This document shows, piece after piece, positions 46,501 through 58,500 of a stretch of 64,000 nt of DNA (positions within the stretch are counted from its first letter, which is position 1; every line of letters begins with the position of its first letter). The notes below the pieces were generated by a model, which did no database searches, was not told where the DNA came from, and saw nothing but the letters and a program-made list of their open reading frames with translations. Where the stretch lies: assembly GCA_964023275.1 (NCBI GenBank), contig OZ029916.1, positions 19,934,064 through 19,998,063 of the forward strand, read 5' to 3'. Source of the DNA: Norana najaformis. Lineage: Eukaryota; Annelida; Clitellata; Crassiclitellata; Hormogastridae. A program made the translations under genes and the position numbers.

Positions 46501-49500
46501 GGTCATTTTTTTAAGGCATATTGCTCATGCGATAAATGGGGCGGGGGAGATTAGGTGCAAGCGAAATAGGTTGATTTACGTCAAAAAAATTTAGAAATAG
46601 AATGTCTTAATGTGACATGTCCAGGTTTATAAAGTCCGTAATATCGCTTTTTCGACTGCTTAAGTCGGCCAATGAATTAAGCAAGGCCAGACCCGGATAG
46701 TCAATGGACCACGAGAGTCTGAAAACAATTTTAAATTAGTATTTGTCGGTACAATCATGGCCCAACAGAGAACACAAGCAAGCATGACCTAACTATATAT
46801 AGCTTACAATAGCTAAAGGTCTACCTGATGGCCCGGCATCGGGAAACATAATGGCCTACAATGTACACATAAAGACATTGATGATGACAAAATAGGTGTG
46901 ATTTTTGTGATATTTTTATTATATTTAATTGCAGCCGCAATGTGAATCGTTACACTCATTTTGGTGGTTGAACTATCTGTTTAGTTGTACACTCTGTTAA
47001 GCGCTTACCCCAAGAACATATTTCAGTAATTCCTTTGACTCTTGGGGTGTTTTAGCAGCAAAAAATAGAAATAATAGCTCAAAAAGGCAAATGCTCTGCT
47101 TTGGTTAGAAAATGAGTGCCTTTTTGTAACCCAAGTTTGCAAAGCTCATGAATAATACCAAGGGTTTCAACTCGCTATTTCAATTATGCATTGTATAGCC
47201 ACAATAACTACTGTAAGTACGCAAAACTGTGTAATACCATGTGAACAATGTTACTTGAGACACTCAAATTATTATGGAGCTTAGAACAATAGTAGTCAGA
47301 TATGTTTTCTTGTTAAGTAGGTTAAATCATTGAGAAAAATTCAGTTAGCATTAATTTATAATTAAAATAAATTTGCATTAATATGTCGCCATTGGTTGTC
47401 CATTTATAGAAAACATGCTGGTCAGTTTATAAAAAAGTCTGCCTTTCTGAGAAAAAAGAACAATTACAATTAAAAATGGCATGAGGAATAGTTTTTAAAT
47501 GAAGAAATAATTCGAAAAAACTAGCTATTTCGCCGGAAATAGACCTAAGTCTATTAGATTTTGTGTCTCCTTTTCTTATAGGGGAGTCTCGCGGATTGTG
47601 ATCTACCGATCTGCTGCTTGGAAAGTTATGGACCAGTGCGTAGCTTTATTCATAATTATGTGCATAGTAAATTATATAGAAAATTATACAACATATGGCA
47701 GACTTAATATCTCCAGATTACGTGACTCTCGCTTCTGACACTGTTGCCACTTAGCATATGCTAAAATGACTCCAAAATGACTACCAGTATTTTGCTCAGT
47801 GGTTGTGGTGGCGGTGGTGGTGGCGGTGGTGGTGGTGGTGGTGGTGGTGGCGGTGGTGGTGGTGGTGGTGGTGGTGGGTGGTGGTGGTGTAAACAAAGAT
47901 AACAGATCAAGCAGAAATTGGGAACACTTCAAAATTGGCGAAGGTGGCCCGCGTTATATAAAGTATGAGCGGCAATAGTTTTCAAAAGGCTTTGTTTTGT
48001 TGAAAATTCTGTGTTCGTGCTTAGGGAAGCGCAGGTCCTTACGGCGACTACAACTGTAACATTCCGCCAAGAACTGTAAATTTGTTCCTGAAAAAGGTTG
48101 CCAAAGACATCATTCCAGACTTTCTCATCTATACTGGTAGGCACTGCATTGCATCATTTGCTGCCTGAAAGGTCGAATTCCAGGCCTATTTCTAATCTAT
48201 GCCTGTATGATTGCCTTTTGCATTGCTTTTTGCCGGAATAGGCTAGATGTAAATTAGCTGTTTGAAAACACCCAGTGTTTTCAACCCAACAACAACTTCG
48301 CCACGTACCAAGCACGCTTCAGCATCATGATCGGTGACGTTGTCTCATCAGTACTGGTCCGTTCTATTACCGTTCAGCGAATCTGTCTGCCAAAAATATT
48401 TGTCAGCTAAACCGGAAGCTGACAGTTTTAGATTCTAGGAAGTTCGGCTGTACTGCCTATAAAAACCGTCGGCCGTTTGCACAGGCGGTATTCGTCTATA
48501 TATACGTAGAGACGACGAAGCTTAGAGCAGCAGCGGCAACTGAGAGGCAGCATACCAATAGGGATGGGAAGATGAGATCACGGATCTAACCTGCTCAAGG
48601 GACAACTAGAACCCGGGGTAGGGGTGGGAGCGATGGTCGCTTCTGCGGCCAAGTTGATGTTAGGTCAGTCGCTGGGCCTGTACCATGACCGCGCGCAAAG
48701 CCCGCCAAAAAACACTTTGAATCCTCTAAAGTTCACCTTACTCAAGGCGGCATATAAACTGAAAGACTACCAGGCAACCGTTTCAAACGGTCACCACTTC
48801 GAGACGGATTCTTGGACGCCACGACTCCCGGCTGAATGGAATTGCCATGAAGCAACACAGGGCAGCAAGGAGGTTTTAAGTTCACGGCAGATCTAACTGC
48901 GGATCTCTAGAAACTGGTGCTTTCTTCGTCGACCCAGGTGTATGACGACAATGCTGAGCCAGATTTGATAACCACGACGGCCTATTTCAGACCCTCCGCG
49001 GCACCAGTCCTGAATCTGGACGAAATGCACAAGAAGCTTGAAGAATCCAAAGCGAAGATTCTTAATCACCTGGAAGAGTATATCAACGAGGGTTCAGGCT
49101 GAAGACTCGAGCGCTGCGTGGCACTGGATCTGGGGGTTTCCCTCGAGGACATCATGATCCGTGACGTTGTCTCATCAGCACTGGCCCATCCTGACACCAT
49201 TCGGCGAATCTGTCAGCCAGAAATATTTGCCAGCATAACCGGAAGCTGAAAGTTTTAGATTCTAAGAAGTTCGGCTGAACTGCCTACAAAAACCGTCGGC
49301 CCTTTGCACAGACGATATTCGTCTATATATAGGTAGAGACGATGGAGCTTAGAGCAGCAGCAGCAGCTGAGAGGCGGCATACCAATATGGATGGGAAGAT
49401 AAGATCACAGATCTAACCTGCTCAATGAGCAACTAGAACCTGGGATGGGGTGGGAGCGATGGCCGCTTTTGCGGCCAAGTTGAAGTTAAGCGGGAAACAC

Positions 49501-52500
49501 TCGGTGTAACCGCTATTTTACATCCATTGCCGAACTCATAATTTGTAGATTCGGACCTCCAGGCAAAGAAATTGCAATAAATCCTTTGATCTATTGTTAC
49601 CTCAACTGACGAGCCTTGGCTGTGCCCAAGACAAGTCAACATACCCAATGTACAGCATAATTATGCATATATACAGCATATGTTCTCTTGAGGATAGGTC
49701 ACCACTGAGCAATGTGAAACGCAACTCGTTGTTAGTGTGGACCTTCAGGGCACTCGTGCTAAAGAGTCCAGCTACAATTTTCGTTAGACAGGCACTGTTA
49801 ATTAATCGTTTATAAGGTCAAATTCGCTTATTAAATTATGTAGGCTAGGCCATGACTTTAGGCAGTGTAATATATATCCAGACTCTTGACACCAGACAGA
49901 TTTGGTGATATTGCATCATCTCTAATTTGTTTGTTTGCATAGGAGATATATCTGGAAGCCGACTTTGGGATGAGACGCAAGAGGAAATTCTCAACTGTAC
50001 TTACACTCTTATTAAAGCCATCTCAGACGACATTCCAAACAAGAAAGTCTTCCCTTGTTTTGGCAATCATGGTAAGTAAATAGACCCCTATAACCTACGT
50101 CTCAATTATTAAGACCCTCCTAACTGTAGCGCTATAATTCTATACAAGTCAAGCAGAAAAACGTACACCGTCAAGAAGATGCTAATTGTCGATCATTTGT
50201 GCAGAAAGAACCTAAAACTTTAATAGGACGTCGATTAGTTAATTGTGATTTACAATTACATCAGATTTGGTTAGTATCCTGTGACGAATAGAGTAGACAG
50301 CGCAAAGGCGTATTGGAATAGACGTCGGTTGTTTACATCTGTAGCGGAGTTTACATCCGGGTATATCAAGTAAAAATTGGCATTTCACTGTCGCACCATG
50401 AGACCCCAAAGAGAGTGTTAAATACACTTTAAACGACAGATCGTTGAACCCAAAGCCCCCGCCCCGTTCTGTCATATGTCCACGGATTAATCCACTCTCA
50501 ATATTGCATCATTGTTAGGCTTAAAATAAAAAAGGAAGCACCAATACTTTCCGAAAATTGCTACTGGAGCAATGACAAATGATGTTGTAGTATATTTAAT
50601 GAGTACATTCAGAGGCGTAGCTGTTCAGGTTGTGAAAAGCACAAGGGCCCACAAGCCAAGGGCCGCCTGGGGCTCGGTTGCTCAAATACTTAAAGCGAAA
50701 TAGCCGAAGTTCAGTTTGCACAAGGACCCTCGGAAGGCTAGCTAAGCCACTGAGTACATTATAGCCTATTTTATAACAATTAGCTTAGCTTTGTATTATT
50801 TTTGAAATTTGAAAGAGTTATTGATTAAGCACAAGCAAAAATGGCGATAATATTACCGTAGGGTACGTTTATTTATTCATAAGAGCAGTCCTAGGCAAAA
50901 GATATACAGACTTTCATAAAAGAACTGTTAAACTCTTAAAGTTGCACACTCGCTATACGGATGGGTGTCAAAGTACAAACGTTTGTGTGACTTTTCTTAA
51001 TCTTAGAAATGTTTCCCACCAATTTATACTACAAAGGAAGCGATGACGTTAAGGTTAGTGACACAGGTCTAATATTTAGTCTAATTTTGCTTTTTGCAGT
51101 CTAACTGAGCTAACATGTATAGAATCAACGTCAGGAATTATCCAATTGTTTCGTAGCGAAGCTTACATCTCGTAATGACCAGTACCCACTTTAATAAGAT
51201 GACAAGCATACAGGTCAACGATTGAGCAAAACACTACCACAACCCTCTTACAATTTGCAAGACCCTGAGATCAGCCATTACTTCTTACCAATGTTCCTCC
51301 AGCCGCACAAGAACACCTGACCCCCAGCCGAAGATGGTACCAATTCTACTGCCTGGTGACAGATCCAATCGTGCGTGAACAACTTGTTCAAAACCTTTAC
51401 GCAGAGTCCACTCAGCAGGCTCAAACTCACAATCGTTAGATCACGAAGCGAGAGCGTTAATGATTGGGCTACTTCGTCACACACAATGAATGTCCAAATG
51501 TCCAACCTATGATATATGTCTACATATGTGATTTATAACGAATTAAGATGCAATGGCTACTGCTACTACATGCTGAATTGTGACTGTTATACTTATTTAT
51601 CACTTTATTTAAGCACTTATAAGTGATTTTTATACTTAATAAAAGTTTTCTTAGAATCAACTCGATTTTTGTCAATATCTGGAATTTTTATTAGTTTTTA
51701 ATGCGCATAACGACCTATTCCATATAAAGTTTAATCTATTTTGCGTTTTTCAATCTAAATAAGTAGTTTCAACATGCCAAGTAAAATGGTTTAAATCTGT
51801 AAAATGATGATACTCAAAAACGCAAGATGAGACTAGATCACTGTAACGTGTTCTGAATCAAAGAATCTGACGGACCAGTTGACTGATTGGTGGACACCTG
51901 TTGCCGGATTCGTCGATGATCAGATTCAGACGATGAAAGATGCCGGCTACTACAGCATTTCCGTACGACCTGGATTACGGCTCATTTGCATGAACTCAAA
52001 CTATATGTAAGAATCAAGCTCATTTTTGCCTGTAGTCCAATATAAGAATCAGTGATAACTCAATCCACAACTAAGTGAAACTCAGCTAAAACTAAGTCAA
52101 TGGGAAAAGATTCCGCTGGATTGGTCAGAAATCGATGAGCATTAGATCCTGTGAATAAATATAGACACAATTTAAAATGTAGTCTTTTTCAGACCAGTAA
52201 TTAGTCAACACGCTAGTGCAATAAGCTACATTATGCACACGTGCATCAATTGGTGCAATGCAATTAATTATGCGCCAACGAGAGAAGCTTCCAGAGTTAC
52301 CAACCGTAGCCTGACTGCTTTCTCTGATCCATTGGTGTTTGACTGGAGTTTTTCTCCACGGATTGCGATTTATACTATGGTTTTCCTTCAGCGACTATCG
52401 GTTGATACCTTATGCATCATAATGATAACGGTGCTATATAGGTCGTTGGATTAGATTAGATTAATCGTTGAGTCATCGGTGTATTTTTGTTTTGTTAAAT

Positions 52501-55500
52501 TTGCTTGTGACCTCCTACAACTATTAGGCATAATTTATTTTGTCAGATGAAAAGAATAAATGATTATAATAAGCCTACATCTATTGGGCACATATCAGCT
52601 TGCTGAGATCACTTTTGTAACAATATATAGAATCTGCTATTAAAGTATTTTATTTTGATGACTAAGGTATACAAAGGACTGGTACAATGTTATAAACCAT
52701 GACAACAGAACTGAAGTTCACAGAATGATTGCTTTCGTAGAGAGTGAATTAGAAAAAGCCAAAACAAATAATGAAAAGGTCAGAACTATCAGTCTTTATG
52801 CTTTTGTTAGGATATCATGAAATACACGTGTGTTGAAATAGATAGTTCGAACCTATTCATGTTTTAAGATCCTTAACTCATCTCTCAAATCAAATCGATT
52901 CTCGGCGATTCGTTGTAATATTTGGAAAGTTTATTTTTATACATATATTTATATTTTCTGTCGGAATATATGCTTACAAATGCTTTATTGGATTCAAGGG
53001 ACGTAATTGGCCATACGCCCCCATAAAACTTGATGGACTGAGATTTTCCTAAGTCTTTGAATTAGCTGACCCCGTGACGTGACTTTCTTTGGGCGCTGTA
53101 GAAATCTCTGGATTAGGATTTTATCATTTCGTCTCGCTTCTACCTTCAAATCCTGAATCTGCCTGTAGAGGTGTCTATTCACACTTTGAATCGATTAATT
53201 TTACACAACGTTATCGAAACATCGTTCGAATTCAGGTAAACTTTAATCGTCTATAGTTAATGTATTTGCCTAACAGGTCATATTAATTGGACATCACTCG
53301 CCCAATTCTGGCGATTATCTGGTCGAATACGGTCACTGGTACCAAAACCTGACCATCAAGTATGCGGACATCATTGTACTCATGGCTGCTGGCCACAAAC
53401 ATTCAGATCATTTCCACCTGGTAGGTAATACCTCCATGTAGCTGATGAACCAAATTTACAATGTACTGTTAGAGTCAGCTGTGTTCAACCGCCAACAGCT
53501 CATGAAACAAGTCTTAAACTCGTCGAAACTAAACTAGAAAAAAATCGCCAACTGCCAGAATCCCTCCCATGAGCCTCCTGGCCTCAATAGTAGTCCACTT
53601 ATTAAGATCACCGTGCAATTGCTCTTCTACTAAACACATGAGACCTTAAGATATCCCAACCATTCCAGTCAAAACTACTTTTTGAATCTGAAGGTATTAA
53701 TGTTTCGTTGACGGTCGACTGAGAATATTCGGCAGAAAGTTTTCTGTACCAGGTCGATTGGCTGTCAGTTTTCAAGAAATAAAATTCGGCAGATCAGGCA
53801 ATAATTTACAGTTATATAGTTGTATGTGTCACAGGTTCCAGACAAAGATGGGGTCCCTCGTTCGCTGGTCTACATTTCCACAGCTATGACAGCCGGTGGC
53901 ACGAAAAACCCAGCCATGCGGGTTTACTATCTCGATCCAACAACATTCTCTGTCGTCGACTATGACCAGTATTACTTCGATCTCGCAAGTGAGTTCCTTT
54001 ATGAGTTCCTTCAGAGAATACAGCTCTGCGATGGCCTCACTGCATCTGACTGCAAAATTGATAGACTGTTGTTTTTAGCTATAAAATCATTCGTGTCTTT
54101 CGCTTGCCACACAACTACACGATCGGCGAATTGGTTTCTGTGACATTTTCACTATGCTTTGAGCGTATTCAGCTCTGCTACTGTACAAGACGTTTCTGCT
54201 GGTGGGGATTGACTTGAGCATCGTGAACCTTTCTAGTGTGACTAATCCAAAAAAATATTCACAGTAGCTCACAACCGCCAAGATTCTAAAGCCAGGTTGC
54301 AGGGACCACCTTTGTGTGAAGGGGACCGGAGCACATTCCCTCCTTGGGATCACATATTTCTGCTTACAGTACATGCTCACTTATACAATGCGTCTACTAG
54401 CCAAAACAAGATCACGTGATTCAGGAATGAGCAGAAATAAATTTGCTTATAGATTGCAGTATTTTTAGACCTATACAGAAGATATATATATTATTTCTCG
54501 AAGGTTGCGTTGCCTCGATCAACTAGAAGATTGCATTTGGCAACGTAGGCCTTGTAAGTTAACCATGGATAGTCATATGCGACATATCGATAATTAATGT
54601 ACCCGGCCTACAAGTTAAACTAGTACATCCTGAGATGCTAAAAATGAAGTATCTTCTGATCAGTGAATTGTCAACAGGTAACAAGGAGCCAGAAATTGTG
54701 AAGCTCTATTCAGCACGCGACGAGTACTCGCTCCCAGATCTAACGGCGAGGTCATGGAGTGCGTTAGTCGACAGGTTTGTACTAAGATTTATGTGAAATA
54801 TGACTATACAAATTAAGCAAAGCTTAGATTGAATACTTGCTAGATGTTTACATGAAACAGTCTTAAAGTTAAAAACCAGCTTTGATTGTAATATTGGGCA
54901 ACATTTCAGCAAAGCTGTCTTTCTATGGACCAACCTTCTGGCACTGGATTGGGGCTTGGTTTTATTGCGCTATCGATTGATGCCTTAATGGGGCATTAGC
55001 CACCAGCGCTACAAAAGTTGCTAATTATTTAATAATAATAATAATAATAATAATAATGGTAATAATCACTTATTCTGTCTACGCCTCCCGACTCCGAAGG
55101 TTTCATCCGTCAACGGCAACTGGTTCAGGACAGAACATATCAGGGTTTGATAAATTTTTCCATCTTTGGCAATCATCGCGCCTTTCAAAATCGTCGGCAG
55201 CAAGCCGGAATTCAGATTCAAATGGCCTACGACGTCACAGTCGTCATGGCAACATATTGTTCTGTTAAAGGCCGTTCATATGTCTAACATTTTATCGCCG
55301 GCTGTTTGATTAACTGGTATCACTCTGCAATGATTCAAAGGTCTTCTAATGATTCTGAAACTTTTTCACAACGCCGCCATTCATCGCGTCGTCGCCGAGC
55401 GAGTCCCTATCCTCACTCAGGCAGTCACACATCTGAATTTGTCACTCAACCATGGCCGTTATCACAAACAACGCAGAAGGCCAAGGGAATCTGTAGCGTT

Positions 55501-58500
55501 TGCAAGGCTACTAGACAGCTACACCTTGTCGACGGCCTTCTTCACAAACACGGCCCACGGAACAACCCTTGCCCAGGGTCGCACAAACCGCCCCTTTCGA
55601 CGCTTGCTCCACCAGCGGCGCCGGGCATAGCCCTCAGTCAGAGTCAATCGCTGTCTTCCCCTAATGTAGACACTGATCAAGTCCCTCTGTCGGCGGATTC
55701 TCACCTTGACCATCCAAGTTATCCGGGCAGCCTGATCAAGCACATTCCTAGGGGGGCAAGGCCGGCAATGGCTAATATACTAATTACAATCATGGACAAC
55801 ATCATTCGCAACCCACTAGATCGGGACGCCTGGATTAGGTTGATGGTCTTCGGCTACTCTTCCCTCGCTCATCCAACAAGAGGGGGCAAGAGACACAACC
55901 TAACCCACCTTATCAAGAAGAGGATGGACGCCTTTCGGTCTCAGATGGCAGCAGGAGCTCGCTTTTCCATCCCCACCACAGAGGCAAGACTGACCTTTAG
56001 ACGCTCAACCGCAAGATCAGACACAGACGGCATCGCAAAGGCGGTTTCTGCAAAACTTGAGGATGGTAACATACGCGCCGCCGTCAGAATCCTATGCTCT
56101 GATGATCTCCCCATTCAAGCCGACTTGGAATCTGCTGAGGAACTGCGTGCAAAGCATCCTCCGCCTCGAGACACGCGAAATACATTACCATCAGCTTCAG
56201 ACATGCCCCCTCTTCACGTCACCGAAGGCTAGGTCTTGCGTGCAGTCCGCTCCTTTCCGGCGGGTTCGGCGGGCGGTCCTGACGGAATTCGCCCCCAACA
56301 CATCCTCGACTTAGTAAGCTGCAAGGAGGTCGGCCCCAACCTTGTGAAATCCCTGACTTCCCTTACGAACCTTTTGCTGGCAGGGATATGTCCAGACGAT
56401 ATCAGTCAATTCTTATTTGGGGGCACCTTGTTCGCCCTCAGGAAGAGATCGGGGGGAGTTCGGCCAATTGCCATTGGTTATTATTGGAGACGTCTGGCTT
56501 CTAAATGCGCTAGCGCTTTCGCCGTCGCTCAGCTGTCTGACCACTTCGCTCCTTTCCAGCTAGGAGTTGGGACTCCAGGGGGCTGTGAGGCGGCGGTGCA
56601 CGCCGCCAGGCGCTTTCTCACTGACTTATCCCCCGACTCAGTACTGGTCAAACTTGATTTCAGCAACGCCTTTAATAGCCTTAGCCGCACTCACATGCTG
56701 GCGGCGATATCGGAAGTCATTCCGGAGCTCTACCCCTACTGCAGTTTGGCTTATTCCAGACCTTCCTCTCTTAAATACGGCGATTTTACTATACTCTCAC
56801 AAACAGGTCCACAGCAAGGAGATCCCCTCGGCCCACTTCTCTTCTGCCTTCCCATTCAGCCGCTTCTGACAGGTCTTTCTTCTCCTCTACGCCTTGGCTA
56901 TTTGGATGACCTCACTCTGGGTGGGAAAGCATCCGTAGTGGCGGCAGACGTCGAATCTATTATCAGGGTGGCGGGCGAAATGGGTTTGACACTAAATGTC
57001 AGTAAGTGCGAAGTGATAACACATATCCAATGTACCAACCTGCCATCTCCTCTAGACTGCTTCACGGTCACACCTTCTGACAATGCTTGTCTTTTGGGCG
57101 CACCTCTTTCCACGGGCGGAGCTCTAAGGGATGCACTGGAGAAGCGATGCGCACAACTATCACTAGGGATTGACCGTATGGCTTACATATCTAGGCATGA
57201 TGCCATAATTCTTCTTCGCAACTCACTAAGCTCTTGCACCCTGCTCCACACACTCCGCTGCACACCATGCATGGACAACCCGGCTCTTGACACATTCGAC
57301 CAACTGCTGCGCAAAGGCCTCACCAACATGCTCAACTTGGCTCTGAATGATCAGAGCTGGGATCAGGCATCTTTACCTGTCCGAGACGGAGGTCTTGGTA
57401 TACGTCGCGCGTCCTCGCTGGCACTTCCCGCCTTCTTGGCTTCAGCCGCAGGCACCACGTCGTTACAGGATTCCATTCTTAGCTCTTGCGACCTGCCCCC
57501 GTATGGCCCTTTGGAACAAGCCCGGACCCGCTGGTCAGCGGAACTAAATGCCCCCAATCCCGAGGCCCCAATATCCCATAAACAGGCAACTTGGGACCGC
57601 CCACTTATCCAAAAGAGTCTGGCAACCCTCAGAGCCTCAATAACATCCGAGTACCACGAAGCCAGATTTAAGGCAGTTTCTTCACCACACTCTGGCGACT
57701 GGCTTTTGGCGCTGCCCATAAGTGCCTGCGGCTTGAGGCTAAACGATGAGGCTGTACGCATCACAACAGGCCTAAGACTTGGGATAGACTTGTGCGCCCC
57801 TCACGTTTGCCCCTGTGGGTTTCTGGTCACTGCGGACGGCTCGCACGGTCTAGCATGCCCTTTAGGCCCAGGGAGAACAGCAAGACACGCCTGTATCAAT
57901 GACATCGTGTGGCGCGCCCTCGTGAAGGCTGGCTTTCCATCAACTAAAGAACCAGCAGGATTGGTTAGGTCCGACGGCCGACGACCTGATGGAGCAACCC
58001 TCATTCCTTGGGAAGGGGGTAAATGCTTGACCTGGGACGCCACAGTAATCGATACTCTGGCAGTCTCTTATCGATCCAGAACAGCCGTGGTCGCAGGTGC
58101 TGCTGCTGAGATCGCAGCAGAACGAAAGACCTCAAAATACAGTGATATTCTCTCGACACACTGCTTCGTCCCTCTGGCCTTCGAGACTCTAGGCCCCATA
58201 AATCAGGAAGGCTTCAGCCTCATCAAGAAAATCGGACGCCATTTAACTCAAGCATCGGGAGATAAGAGGGAGACTTCTTTCCTGTTCCAACGCCTCTCCA
58301 TTGCCATCCAGCGATCTAACGCGATTGCCTTTAATGGCACATTCTTGGAGCCAGATTTAAGCGAAGACTGGCAATTCCAGAGAACAATCACCCTGCCTGA
58401 AGCCAAGATTAAAGAAAAGGAGAGAACCTGGAACTGGTCGTCGAAACCCAGCCGACGGGCCCCAACTGATCCTCTGGGTCAAAGAGCCACACCGCCTGTC

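Noticed and set aside
47684-47932. Thr-rich minus-strand frame
   Set aside because: Readout of the GGT repeat in SMPD1 intron 4.
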